This document shows positions 8,650-17,739 of a stretch of 64,000 bases of DNA, one piece after another. Every line of letters starts with the position of its first letter. The stretch's first letter is position 1. The stretch comes from Pseudomonas sp. GM18 (GTDB lineage: Bacteria > Pseudomonadota > Gammaproteobacteria > Pseudomonadales > Pseudomonadaceae). Under the pieces are notes generated by a model, which saw nothing but the letters and a program-made list of their open reading frames with translations, was not told where the DNA came from and ran no database searches. Where the stretch lies: NCBI RefSeq assembly GCF_000282195.1, contig NZ_AKJT01000087.1, forward strand, positions 1 through 64,000. Reading direction: 5' to 3'. Position numbers and translations under genes: made by a program.

Positions 8650-10227
8650 ATGGCCCTCGACATTCACGCTCACCGCATCCTGATCCTCGATTTCGGTTCC
8701 CAGTACACCCAACTGATCGCCCGCCGCGTGCGTGAAATCGGCGTTTACTGCGAATTGCATCCGTTCGACATGGACGAGGAAGCCATTCGCGAATTCGCTC
8801 CAAAAGGCGTGATCCTCGCCGGCGGCCCCGAGTCCGTGCACGAAGCCGACAGCCCTCGCTGCCCGCAAGCAGTGTTTGACCTGGGCGTGCCAGTCTTCGG
8901 TATCTGCTACGGCATGCAGACCATGGCCGAGCAACTGGGCGGCAAGGTTGAAGGTTCCGACCTGCGTGAGTTCGGTTACGCCCGTGTTGATGTGGTCGGC
9001 AAGAGCCGCCTGCTCGACGGCATCGAAGACCATATCGACGCCGATGGCCTGTTCGGCCTCGACGTCTGGATGAGCCACGGTGACAAGGTCACCAGGATGC
9101 CGGAAGACTTCCACATCCTGGCCAGCACCCCGAGCTGCCCGATCGCCGGCATGTTCAGCGATGAGCGTCGTTATTACGGCGTGCAGTTCCACCCTGAAGT
9201 GACCCACACCAAGCAAGGCGGTCGCATCCTGTCGCGCTTCATCCTCGATATCTGCGAGTGCGAAGCGCTGTGGACACCGTCGAAAATCGCTGAAGACGCT
9301 ATCGCCCAGGTCCGCGCTCAGGTCGGCACCGACAACGTACTGCTCGGCCTGTCCGGCGGCGTGGACTCCTCGGTGGTTGCCGCGCTGCTGCACAAAGCCA
9401 TTGGCGACCAACTGACCTGCGTCTTCGTCGACAACGGCCTGCTGCGTCTGCACGAAGGAGAGCAAGTGATGGCCATGTTCGCCGAGAACATGGGCGTCAA
9501 AGTGATCCGCGCCAACGCCGAAGAGCAGTTTCTCGGTAACCTGGCGGGCGAGTCGGACCCGGAGAAGAAGCGCAAGATCATCGGCCGTACTTTCATCGAC
9601 GTGTTCGATGCCGAATCCTGCAAACTGGACAACATCAAGTACCTGGCCCAGGGCACCATCTACCCGGACGTGATCGAGTCGGCTGGCGCGAAAAGCGGCA
9701 AGGCGCACGTGATCAAGTCGCACCACAACGTGGGCGGCCTGCCGGAAGAAATGAACCTCAAGCTGGTTGAACCCCTGCGCGAGCTGTTCAAGGACGAAGT
9801 CCGTCGTCTGGGCCTGGAACTCGGCCTGCCGTACGACATGGTCTACCGTCACCCGTTCCCGGGCCCGGGCCTGGGCGTGCGGATCCTCGGTGAAGTGAAG
9901 AAGGAATACGCCGACCTGCTGCGTCGCGCCGACCACATCTTCATCGAAGAACTGCGCAAGGCCGACTGGTACCACAAGGTCAGCCAGGCGTTCGTGGTGT
10001 TCCAGCCGGTGAAATCGGTTGGCGTGGTCGGCGATGGCCGTCGTTACGCCTGGGTCGTTGCCCTGCGTGCCGTGGAAACCATCGACTTCATGACCGCGCG
10101 TTGGGCTCACTTGCCTTACGAACTGCTGGAAACCGTCAGCGGCCGCATCATCAATGAAATCGAAGGCATCTCCCGCGTTACTTATGACGTGTCGAGCAAG
10201 CCGCCAGCGACGATCGAGTGGGAGTGA
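8650..10227 (+). CDS. guaA: GMP synthase (glutamine-hydrolysing)
   Basis: GuaA aminates XMP to GMP using glutamine and ATP. The 525 residues hold an N-terminal class I glutamine amidotransferase with the triad C86 (FGICYGMQ), H181 and E183 (QFHPE). The ATP-pyrophosphatase P-loop SGGVDS lies at 235-240, and a C-terminal dimerisation domain ends in the conserved PPATIEWE. All expected residues are present. It forms the GMP branch with guaB. Confidence 0.98.
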   Translation: MALDIHAHRILILDFGSQYTQLIARRVREIGVYCELHPFDMDEEAIREFAPKGVILAGGPESVHEADSPRCPQAVFDLGVPVFGICYGMQTMAEQLGGKVEGSDLREFGYARVDVVGKSRLLDGIEDHIDADGLFGLDVWMSHGDKVTRMPEDFHILASTPSCPIAGMFSDERRYYGVQFHPEVTHTKQGGRILSRFILDICECEALWTPSKIAEDAIAQVRAQVGTDNVLLGLSGGVDSSVVAALLHKAIGDQLTCVFVDNGLLRLHEGEQVMAMFAENMGVKVIRANAEEQFLGNLAGESDPEKKRKIIGRTFIDVFDAESCKLDNIKYLAQGTIYPDVIESAGAKSGKAHVIKSHHNVGGLPEEMNLKLVEPLRELFKDEVRRLGLELGLPYDMVYRHPFPGPGLGVRILGEVKKEYADLLRRADHIFIEELRKADWYHKVSQAFVVFQPVKSVGVVGDGRRYAWVVALRAVETIDFMTARWAHLPYELLETVSGRIINEIEGISRVTYDVSSKPPATIEWE

Positions 10228-10259
10228 TCCCGGTTTCAACTGATCGTCCGTAACACCTG

Positions 10260-10295
10260 AAAGGCCCCGTGAATGTGAGTTTACGGGGCCTTTTT
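10260..10295. terminator. Intrinsic terminator after guaA
   Basis: The stem AAAGGCCCCGT / ACGGGGCCTTT is followed by a T-run on the plus strand and preceded by A residues. It serves guaA and may also work for the convergent toxin-like gene that ends at 10322. Confidence 0.9.
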
Positions 10296-10321
10296 ACGTA
10301 TCAGCTCCGGTGCTGTGCTGA

Positions 10322-13300
10322 TTACACAGGCAGGCGCCCTTCAAGCGTCATGCCCATGCGGTGGAGTGCTCGTGCAAGAAGGCCAATATTCTGGTAGTTG
10401 ACCTGATGCACATCGGTCCAGGCGGGACGGTTGATCAGAAAGCCGCCATCCTCGGTTCGCTCAATCATCGTCCGCACGATCACGCCGGTCCTGCTGCGAT
10501 GGATCAACGTCCAGGTGCCCTCTGATTGCTCGATGGTGAACATGCCCGGACGGTACAGGAGCCGGAGGATGGCTTCCTGTGTTCGTTGAGTGATTGGTGG
10601 GGTGGGCATTTTCAAGCTGATATCGGCATACAAGGTGTCAAAGTCTCCGCGCATCTGCGGCAGTGGGGGCTGAACGTCACGACCCACCTCGATGCCATGG
10701 TCTATCTCGATGTGCAGGCTCTGGTCAGGACCGACCTCTTCGATCCGTAAACCGATCCCCCCCTCCATTTCGCTGATACCGGCAATTCCCCTGAACGTGT
10801 TGGTGTTTTCCTGGCCGGTCAGCACCACCCATTTTCCAGGGCTGTAGGCTTCGTTGGCCTGGATGATCGTGTGAGTGAGGTAGTTCTTGATGGATTGTTG
10901 CGACAGGGTGCCAAAGGACGCGTCCGGGAACCGATAGCTTGCCAGGCAATCAGTGGACTGGACTCGAATGCCGTACTGTTGGGCCGTCCGGACGACTTCA
11001 AGGGGTGTGAACTGCCCGGCGGGATCGCTCTGGAGCTGTTTCAAATACATTTCCAGCATGCCTTCCATCTTCCCTGTATCGGCGAAATTATTCAGGTCGA
11101 CTTGAAGGAAGTCGTTGAGCAAACGATGCATGTAAATCGTCTTGACGCCTTGCTTCGACAGCGTCTGCATGTTTTCGATGAGGAACCGCATACTGGCAAT
11201 GCGATCCTGACTTTCGCCGACGACTAGCCCGGGCGCAGTATCGAATATTTTCTCAATGAGTTCCGAGGGCGTCATGGACGGCGTGATGACGGGCTGTACC
11301 GGACGTGCGGGCAATGAGGCAAAAAAGTTCTTGGGGATCTGGAAAGTGCGCGCATCTCTCACCAGGGCCGTACGCCGTGCAGCGACGAACTCATCGTATA
11401 CAGTCACGGCTTTTATGGTCCCGTCGGGAAGGTTGACCATTTTGAAGTGCGTTTCTTTTTGGCCTAACGCCAGGAAATTCATTGAACGTCCATTGGGGGT
11501 ATCGTATTTCGTCAGGTGTCGGAAAAGCTCAGCCGGTGGCCGGACATGGGTGGTTCCCGTGGAGGATCCGGGAACAGGGTCGGGCAGGTCCTTGCCGCCG
11601 CCCCTCAATCTGCTTTTCGGCGCCAGTTCCCACTCACCCTCGGCATTCAGGCGTACTGGCATAGACCCTGAAGAGGCGAGAGGGTTTTGTGGGTCGATGA
11701 TCGCCCACGTGCCGCCGCCGTTGATGTCGGCTTCGTAGCGCACGTAGTAAGCCTGATCGTTCATCAGGATGGCGGTAGAAGGGTTTGAGTCCAGCGAGTA
11801 GATGCCCTGGAGTTTTCCGCTCGTGGCCAGAGGCGTCTGGCTTTCCAGGATTTCATTGCTCTGCCAGTGCTCTGGCACTTCAATGGCTTGCGTGGATTCC
11901 TTCGGCAGAGGCGTGAATTCTTCAAGTTGACGGATGATTCCCTGAGCATCATCGGACGCTTGTGTACCGACAGGTTCATCCGGATGACCGGCTGCCTTCA
12001 GGTCGGCCATCTCGGTCGCTTCGGCTGCGTCGACCGAAGCTCCCGCTTCCTCCATTACGCCGGCTTCTTTGAGCAGCGGAATATTGAACAACACATTGAT
12101 CCCATCAAGCACCGCGCCGATAACGCCAGCCTTGCGTTCCGCCGCCGTTTTGCCATTCACCGCTTTGTCGATATTCAAACCCATCGCCGCGATGCTGGCC
12201 CCGATCACTGGCAATGCGATCGGCCAGCCAAGCACCGCCAATGGGCCGAAAACGTGCAGCCCGACAGTCAGATAACCCAGCCACAGCTGTTTACGCATCT
12301 GTCCATTGCTCACCAGCGTCAGGTCGGCCTCTTCCAGCATTGTGCGCTGGACAGCCCGGGTCTGCCAGGTGAACACATCACCGCTAATAGTGATGTCTTT
12401 TTGATTGATCAAATGGTGGTCGTACTTGCCCCAAGTGCCGACCAGCTGATTCATGAGTGGGGTGATGTTGTCGTGGACCTCCTTTCGCACCGACAGCGGG
12501 AAATGGGTCATGAATTCGGTGCGGGGCTGCTCTTCGTTCATTTGCAGCAGCATCCACCAGTGCATGTCCGCCACTGTCGGATGCACATGGAAGGGCTCTG
12601 CGGCGCCGGGAACGTAGGTGATCTGCCGGCCATTGGGCTCAACGATGCGCAGGATATCGGTGGCGACATGCCCTGCGACATCCAGCGCACAGACACGAAG
12701 ACCTTCAGGCGTAACGGTTTGCGCTTGCAGGGTCGCCAAGGTGATCGGCCAGGACGCGTTACCGACCATGGCCCTGATGACGGTCTGGAAATCCTCCTCT
12801 TCGAGTTGCCCGCTTTCCCGTGCCTGCACGGCTTTGCTGAGGTAGTTACATTTGGCCAGGGTGCGATAGTCATCAAAATGGCTGGCCCAGAACGCATTCA
12901 GCTTCTCCAGGTAGCGTTGACTGAGGTCCTTCTCCCACAGGTCTGCGAGGACTTTCCTGGGGTACATCCGCACTTCATTGGTTTCGTTGTAAATACTGGC
13001 GTGCGCATCCGCCGTATAAAAGCCGCCTTTGAAGTCCAGTTCGAGGGCGTCGTCCTGGTCGGTTACGCGGTACCGGTGGATGACCAGTTGCGTCAGGGTA
13101 AAGGACTCACTGATTTTGGGCTCGTACTCCCAACCACGAAATGCCTTGGTGCTGCTGGCTGCTAAACCGGAGAAGCGATGCCACCAGACCTGATCCGGGT
13201 CCAGATGGGTTATGCCGTGTTTTTGCAGGATTTCACTGGCGACCGCATGGGCTTCCTCCTGCAAGCCGGGGCAGGCTGTCACAACGACGGGCGCGATGAG

Positions 13301-13360
13301 TCTGAGTGTTTCCTGGTCGGCGGCATTGCTTGATGCGGGGGGATTTTGTTCGGTAGACAT
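10322..13360 (-). CDS. Large toxin-like protein with a ChaN/Tiki-like C-terminal domain
   Basis: This 1012-residue protein has no signal peptide. Residues 1-340 resemble the N-terminal region of Pseudomonas dermonecrotic-toxin-like proteins (DUF6543 type). A long hydrophobic stretch at about 355-400 could insert in a membrane. Residues 520-600 form a beta-rich segment. Residues 700-890 resemble the membrane-targeted effector (ChaN/Tiki-like) domain of such toxins. From memory, that domain carries GExH, YxEH and NSHANTF; here the matching positions read GESQ (715-718), YMHR (743-746) and GQENTNTF (849-856). The histidines and the glutamate thus seem replaced, and the protein may lack the usual activity. 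The gene is a single unit with AAGGA eight bases before its ATG. No export or immunity gene is adjacent. Assignment rests on remembered family features. Confidence 0.7.
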   Translation of the reverse strand: MSTEQNPPASSNAADQETLRLIAPVVVTACPGLQEEAHAVASEILQKHGITHLDPDQVWWHRFSGLAASSTKAFRGWEYEPKISESFTLTQLVIHRYRVTDQDDALELDFKGGFYTADAHASIYNETNEVRMYPRKVLADLWEKDLSQRYLEKLNAFWASHFDDYRTLAKCNYLSKAVQARESGQLEEEDFQTVIRAMVGNASWPITLATLQAQTVTPEGLRVCALDVAGHVATDILRIVEPNGRQITYVPGAAEPFHVHPTVADMHWWMLLQMNEEQPRTEFMTHFPLSVRKEVHDNITPLMNQLVGTWGKYDHHLINQKDITISGDVFTWQTRAVQRTMLEEADLTLVSNGQMRKQLWLGYLTVGLHVFGPLAVLGWPIALPVIGASIAAMGLNIDKAVNGKTAAERKAGVIGAVLDGINVLFNIPLLKEAGVMEEAGASVDAAEATEMADLKAAGHPDEPVGTQASDDAQGIIRQLEEFTPLPKESTQAIEVPEHWQSNEILESQTPLATSGKLQGIYSLDSNPSTAILMNDQAYYVRYEADINGGGTWAIIDPQNPLASSGSMPVRLNAEGEWELAPKSRLRGGGKDLPDPVPGSSTGTTHVRPPAELFRHLTKYDTPNGRSMNFLALGQKETHFKMVNLPDGTIKAVTVYDEFVAARRTALVRDARTFQIPKNFFASLPARPVQPVITPSMTPSELIEKIFDTAPGLVVGESQDRIASMRFLIENMQTLSKQGVKTIYMHRLLNDFLQVDLNNFADTGKMEGMLEMYLKQLQSDPAGQFTPLEVVRTAQQYGIRVQSTDCLASYRFPDASFGTLSQQSIKNYLTHTIIQANEAYSPGKWVVLTGQENTNTFRGIAGISEMEGGIGLRIEEVGPDQSLHIEIDHGIEVGRDVQPPLPQMRGDFDTLYADISLKMPTPPITQRTQEAILRLLYRPGMFTIEQSEGTWTLIHRSRTGVIVRTMIERTEDGGFLINRPAWTDVHQVNYQNIGLLARALHRMGMTLEGRLPV

Positions 13361-13459
13361 GCTCTCGTTCCTTGAGAAATGGGCCGCGATGATTGCCCGT
13401 TTCCATGCAAGAGGTGCACTACATAGTTATGCCCAAACGTGATTCAAGAACCTGTAGGG

Positions 13460-14164
13460 TCAGCGCCGTGCTACATCCGAAAAGTAGAACTTGTCGAGGG
13501 TGTGCCGTGATTCCGTGTACTCGAACTGCCGGCCGTCCTGCAGGAACGTTTGGTTGCTGACCACGATCACATGGCTCTGCCCGTCGAGGTCCAGGTGTTG
13601 CTGGTCGTCCTTGCTGCGGGGGACCGCTTCGATGGTGCGCTGGGCGTAGGCGATTTGCAGTTGCAGGGTCTGCTCGATGTAGGCGTAGATCGAGTGCTCG
13701 GCGATGTCGCGGGACAGGCCGGGAATCACGTCGCTGACGAAATGGTTGATGTCGAGGATCACCCGTTTGCCGTCGATCCGTCGCACGCGCTTGATCCGGG
13801 TGATCAGGCTGCCTTCTGCAGCCTTGATGTGCTCGAGCAGCGGGCCTTCGAGGGGGATCTGGGCGAATTCGACCACCTCGGTGCTGACGTCGTTGCCCAG
13901 TCGCGGCCAGGTTTCCTGGAAGCTGACGATGCCGCCGAGCTGAAATTCGATCGGGTTGGTCGACAGCACGAAGGTACCTTTGCCATGGACTTTCTGGGCG
14001 AAACCGCGCTCCTGCAGTTGCTCGATGGCCTTGCGCACGGTGCCGCGACTGGCTTGATAGCTGTCCATCAGTTCGGTTTCGGAAGGCAATCGGGCGCCGC
14101 GTTCCAGACGTTCGGTCGTGATGCTGGCAAGCAGATCGCTGTAGATCTGGTTGTATTTACTCAT
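13460..14164 (-). CDS. treR: Trehalose operon repressor, GntR/HutC family
   Basis: TreR is a 234-residue regulator with an N-terminal GntR winged helix-turn-helix (residues 1-70, including LPSETELMDSYQASRGTVRK). A UTRA effector domain follows (about 90-234) that would bind trehalose-6-phosphate. The start MSKYNQIYSD matches the family; the reading frame stays open far upstream but that extension lies opposite treP. It is divergent from treP, and the double palindromic operator lies between them, so TreR most likely represses both directions. Confidence 0.93.
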   Translation of the reverse strand: MSKYNQIYSDLLASITTERLERGARLPSETELMDSYQASRGTVRKAIEQLQERGFAQKVHGKGTFVLSTNPIEFQLGGIVSFQETWPRLGNDVSTEVVEFAQIPLEGPLLEHIKAAEGSLITRIKRVRRIDGKRVILDINHFVSDVIPGLSRDIAEHSIYAYIEQTLQLQIAYAQRTIEAVPRSKDDQQHLDLDGQSHVIVVSNQTFLQDGRQFEYTESRHTLDKFYFSDVARR

Positions 14165-14305
14165 GGGGATGGCTCTGTGCCGCGTTGTGCTCAAGGTTTT
14201 GAACCTTAAGGGCAGGGTAGGGGTTTGTCCATGCGGCTTTGGGTTTCTTTGACTTCGGAGGTAGGAAATATCGCCGCCTGTCGGGTTCAGGATAAACAAA
14301 ATCAA

Positions 14306-14347
14306 ACTCGTCTGTACGAGTTGTTGCTTTAACTCGTACAGACGAGT
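14306..14347. promoter_or_regulatory. Double TreR operator
   Basis: Two 14-bp near-palindromes of the form CTCGTnnnnACGAG lie at 14307-14320 (CTCGTCTGTACGAG) and 14333-14346 (CTCGTACAGACGAG), centred 26 bp apart. Together they form a perfect 17-bp inverted repeat with an 8-base spacer. Placement between treR and treP fits a GntR/HutC repressor operator that binds two dimers. Confidence 0.85.
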
Positions 14348-14401
14348 ATTTTTCGCTTCGGCGTGCTGCCAATAACAAAAAACTACAGCGGAAGAACAAG
14401 C

Positions 14402-15844
14402 ATGAGCCATGACTATCCGAACATCGTCACCGAGCTGCTGCACAGCCTCGGTGGCAGCGACAACCTCGAGCAGGCCGCGCACTGTGTCACACGGCTGCGC
14501 CTGGCCCTCAAGGACCCGAGCCTGGTCAACAGTGCCACGCTGAACCAGATCGACCTGGTCAAAGGTTCGTTCTACACCGGCGGCCTGTTCCAGGTGGTGA
14601 TCGGCCCCGGCGAAGTGGAAAAGGTCTACGCCGAGCTGCGTCGGCAAACCGGTCTCGCCGTCTCGACCATCGCTGACGTCAAACAGAAAAGCGCCGACAA
14701 GATCAACGCCATGCAGCGGCTGGTGCGGGTGTTTTCCGACGTGTTCATGCCGATTCTGCCGGCGCTGATCATTGCCGGCCTGTTGATGGGCATCAACAAC
14801 CTGATCGGCGCCAAGGGCATGTTCATCGAGGGCAAGACCCTGCTGGACGCTTATCCCAAGCTTGACGGGCTCTGGAGCCTGATCAACCTGATGGCCAACA
14901 CATCCTTCGTGTTCCTCCCGGCGCTGGTGGGCTGGTCGGCGGCCAAGCGCTTTGGCGGCAGCGAAATCCTCGGCATTGTGCTCGGCCTGATGCTGGTGCA
15001 CCCGGATCTGCTCAACGCCTGGAACTACGGCAAAGCGGTGGCCGGGCTTGAGGGGCAGAGTCTGCCGTACTTCGACATCCTGGGTGTGTTCCAGATCGAG
15101 AAAGTCGGTTATCAGGGGCAAATCCTGCCGATCCTGCTGGCGGCCTACGTTATGAGTGTCATTGAAAAATGGCTGCGGGCACGCGTGCCGAATGCCATTC
15201 AACTGCTGGTGGTGCCGATTACCACCATCGTTGTGACCGGGGTGCTGGCGCTGGCGGTAATTGGCCCGGTGACCCGCCATCTGGGGATTCTCATCACCGA
15301 AGGCGTGGTGACCCTGTTCGATCTGGCGCCGATGGTTGGCGGGGCGATTTTCGGCCTGCTCTACGCACCGCTGGTGATCACCGGCATGCACCACATGTTT
15401 CTGGCGGTCGACCTGCAACTGATCTCCACACAGGGCGGCACGTTCATCTGGCCAATGATCGTCATGTCCAACCTCGCCCAAGGCAGCGCGGCACTGGGGG
15501 TGTTCTACATGACCCGCAATGTGCGGGACAAAAGCATGGCCTCGACCTCGGCGATTTCTGCCTACTTCGGCATCACCGAGCCGGCCATGTTCGGGGTCAA
15601 CCTGCGCTACAAGTTTCCGTTCTATGCGGCCCTGATCGGCTCGGCCCTGGGCTGCATCTTCCTGTCGCTGAACAAGGTCCAGGCCTCGGCGATCGGCGTT
15701 GGCGGCTTGCCCGGTTTCATCTCGATCATCCCGCAGTTCATTCCGATGTTCGTGGTCGGGATGGTGATTGCCATGGTCGTGCCGTTTGTTTTGACCTGCG
15801 GGTTGAGCATGAAGATTGTCCGGCCTGGGTATCGGGTCGCCTGA
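14402..15844 (+). CDS. treP: PTS trehalose-specific EIIBC permease
   Basis: TreP imports trehalose across the inner membrane and phosphorylates it to trehalose-6-phosphate. The 480 residues start with an EIIB domain (1-85) bearing the phosphocysteine in AAHCVTRLR (C28). An EIIC domain follows with about ten membrane segments (about 105-475), including the conserved GITEPAMFGV stretch. There is no EIIA domain, so a separate EIIA is needed; the fused protein at 19026 can supply it. GGAAG lies 8 bases before the ATG. It is the first gene of the operon treP-treC-porin-EIIA/HPr/EI. Confidence 0.95.
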   Translation: MSHDYPNIVTELLHSLGGSDNLEQAAHCVTRLRLALKDPSLVNSATLNQIDLVKGSFYTGGLFQVVIGPGEVEKVYAELRRQTGLAVSTIADVKQKSADKINAMQRLVRVFSDVFMPILPALIIAGLLMGINNLIGAKGMFIEGKTLLDAYPKLDGLWSLINLMANTSFVFLPALVGWSAAKRFGGSEILGIVLGLMLVHPDLLNAWNYGKAVAGLEGQSLPYFDILGVFQIEKVGYQGQILPILLAAYVMSVIEKWLRARVPNAIQLLVVPITTIVVTGVLALAVIGPVTRHLGILITEGVVTLFDLAPMVGGAIFGLLYAPLVITGMHHMFLAVDLQLISTQGGTFIWPMIVMSNLAQGSAALGVFYMTRNVRDKSMASTSAISAYFGITEPAMFGVNLRYKFPFYAALIGSALGCIFLSLNKVQASAIGVGGLPGFISIIPQFIPMFVVGMVIAMVVPFVLTCGLSMKIVRPGYRVA

Positions 15845-15860
15845 TAGATCGCATTCGCCC

Positions 15861-15950
15861 GTAGGAGCTGCCGAAGGCTGCGATCTTTTGATCTTGATCT
15901 TCTGCAAGACCGCTGAAGGTCAATAGATCGCAGCCTTCGGCAGCTCCTAC
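15861..15950. repeat. REPIN, family D, between treP and treC
   Basis: Two perfect 25-bp inverted arms (15861-15885 and 15926-15950), each with the core GGAGCTGCCGAAGGCTGC or its complement, flank a 40-base spacer. This is the usual REPIN layout: two REPs facing each other. Being inside an operon, it may fold into a long hairpin in the mRNA and lower expression of genes downstream of treP. Confidence 0.9.
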
Positions 15951-15983
15951 AGGGCCAGTACATATTTAAGAAGGAACCCCGCC

Positions 15984-17633
15984 ATGCAAGACTGGCAACG
16001 TTCGGTGATCTACCAGATCTACCCGAAGAGTTTTCACAGCCACGCCGGCAACCCCACGGGGGATTTGCTCGGCGTCGTGGCCAAGCTCGATTACCTGCAC
16101 TGGCTGGGTGTCGATTGCCTGTGGATTACGCCGTTCCTGCGTTCGCCCCAGCGTGACAACGGTTACGACATCAGCGATTACTACGCCATCGACCCGAGCT
16201 ACGGGACCATGGCCGATTGCGAATTGCTGATCGCCGAAGCCGGCAAGCGCGGGATCAAGCTGATGCTCGACATCGTGGTCAACCACACCTCGATCGAACA
16301 CACCTGGTTCCAGCAGGCCCGCAGCAGCCTCGATAACCCTTACCGCGACTTCTACATCTGGCGCGACCAGCCGAACAACTGGGAATCCAAGTTCGGCGGT
16401 TCGGCCTGGGAGTACGAAGCCCAGACCGGTCAGTATTACCTGCACTTGTTCGACCACACGCAGGCCGACCTGAACTGGGACAACCCCAAAGTGCGCGCCG
16501 AAGTCTTCAAGATGATGCGGTTCTGGCGCGACAAGGGCGTGGGCGGTTTCCGTCTGGACGTGATCAATCTGATTTCCAAACCGGCGGATTTCCCCGAGGA
16601 CAACACCGACGGTCGACGCTTCTACACCGATGGCCCGAACGTCCACGAGTACTTGCAGGAAATGCACCGCGAAGTGTTCGAAGGCCATGACCTGATCAAC
16701 GTCGGCGAGATGTCGTCCACCAGCCTGGAACATTGCATTCGCTACTCACGACCGGAGTCGAAAGAGCTGTCGATGACCTTCAACTTTCATCACTTGAAGG
16801 TTGATTACCCGAACCTGCAGAAGTGGATTCGCGCCGACTTCGATTTCCTTGAACTCAAGCGCATCCTCTCCGATTGGCAGACCGGCATGCAGGCCGGCGG
16901 TGGCTGGAACGCGCTGTTCTGGTGTAACCACGACCAGCCGCGGGTGGTCTCTCGTTTTGGTGATGACGGCGAGCATCGGGTGGTGTCGGCGAAGATGCTC
17001 GGCACTGCGCTGCATTTCCTCCAGGGCACGCCGTTTGTGTATCAAGGCGAAGAGCTGGGCATGACCAATCCGGGCTTCGATCACATCGATCAGTACCGCG
17101 ATGTCGAGACCCTGAACATCTTCCGGCTCAAGCGTGAGGCTGGTGCAAACGACGCCGACAACATGGCGGCGATCATGCAGAAGTCTCGGGACAACAGTCG
17201 CACGCCGATGCACTGGAGCGCCGAGCCGAACGCCGGTTTCAGCGCTGTCGAACCGTGGATCGGGGTGCCGGCCAACGCCGCGCAAATCAACGTCGCCCAC
17301 CAACTCGACGATCCTGATTCGGTGCTGCATCACTACCGTCAGCTGATTGCCCTGCGCCGCAGCGAAACACTGATGTCCGATGGTGTGTACCGGCAGTTAT
17401 TGCCTGAGCACAGACAAATCTGGGCATACGTGCGTGAAGGCAATGGTGAGCGTTTGCTGGTGCTGAACAACTTCTATGGCACGCCGTGTGAAGTTGAACT
17501 GCCGCCGGAGGTGATCAGTGAAGCGATGGCGCAACGTCTGGTGATCAGCAATTACCCGGACTGTCCGCCGCGACATCGGCAGGTCTTTTTACGGCCCTAT
17601 GAGTCGTTCGTTCTGCACCTGACCAACGACTAA
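15984..17633 (+). CDS. treC: Alpha,alpha-phosphotrehalase (trehalose-6-phosphate hydrolase)
   Basis: TreC splits trehalose-6-phosphate into glucose and glucose-6-phosphate in the cytoplasm. The 549 residues form a GH13 enzyme. The nucleophile D192 sits in GGFRLDVIN, the acid/base E242 in NVGEMSS and the third acid D317 in WCNHDQPR. The N-terminal DVVNH-type region reads DIVVNHT. AAGGA lies 9 bases before the ATG. Its place after treP and before the porin fits a trehalose utilisation operon. Confidence 0.95.
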   Translation: MQDWQRSVIYQIYPKSFHSHAGNPTGDLLGVVAKLDYLHWLGVDCLWITPFLRSPQRDNGYDISDYYAIDPSYGTMADCELLIAEAGKRGIKLMLDIVVNHTSIEHTWFQQARSSLDNPYRDFYIWRDQPNNWESKFGGSAWEYEAQTGQYYLHLFDHTQADLNWDNPKVRAEVFKMMRFWRDKGVGGFRLDVINLISKPADFPEDNTDGRRFYTDGPNVHEYLQEMHREVFEGHDLINVGEMSSTSLEHCIRYSRPESKELSMTFNFHHLKVDYPNLQKWIRADFDFLELKRILSDWQTGMQAGGGWNALFWCNHDQPRVVSRFGDDGEHRVVSAKMLGTALHFLQGTPFVYQGEELGMTNPGFDHIDQYRDVETLNIFRLKREAGANDADNMAAIMQKSRDNSRTPMHWSAEPNAGFSAVEPWIGVPANAAQINVAHQLDDPDSVLHHYRQLIALRRSETLMSDGVYRQLLPEHRQIWAYVREGNGERLLVLNNFYGTPCEVELPPEVISEAMAQRLVISNYPDCPPRHRQVFLRPYESFVLHLTND

Positions 17634-17739
17634 CCCTTAACCAATAACAGCATCGTTTCAAAACACACGCAGAACGCTGCGCGGGGAGTTTTGCGCGCCG
17701 GTTTTGCTGCATCACACAATAAAAATAATGAGGTGGTTC

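Noticed and set aside
8629..10239. 536-codon minus-strand frame over guaA
   Set aside because: It is the antisense shadow of guaA; guaA has every catalytic residue and the frame has no ribosome site or family match.
14306..14347. Inverted repeat read as a terminator between treR and treP
   Set aside because: The two genes diverge, so no transcript ends there; the sub-palindromes fit a repressor operator.
14165..15907. Upstream in-frame extension of treR giving an 815-residue protein
   Set aside because: The extra part lies opposite treP and is His/Gln-rich noise; the GntR N-terminus begins at the ATG at 14164.
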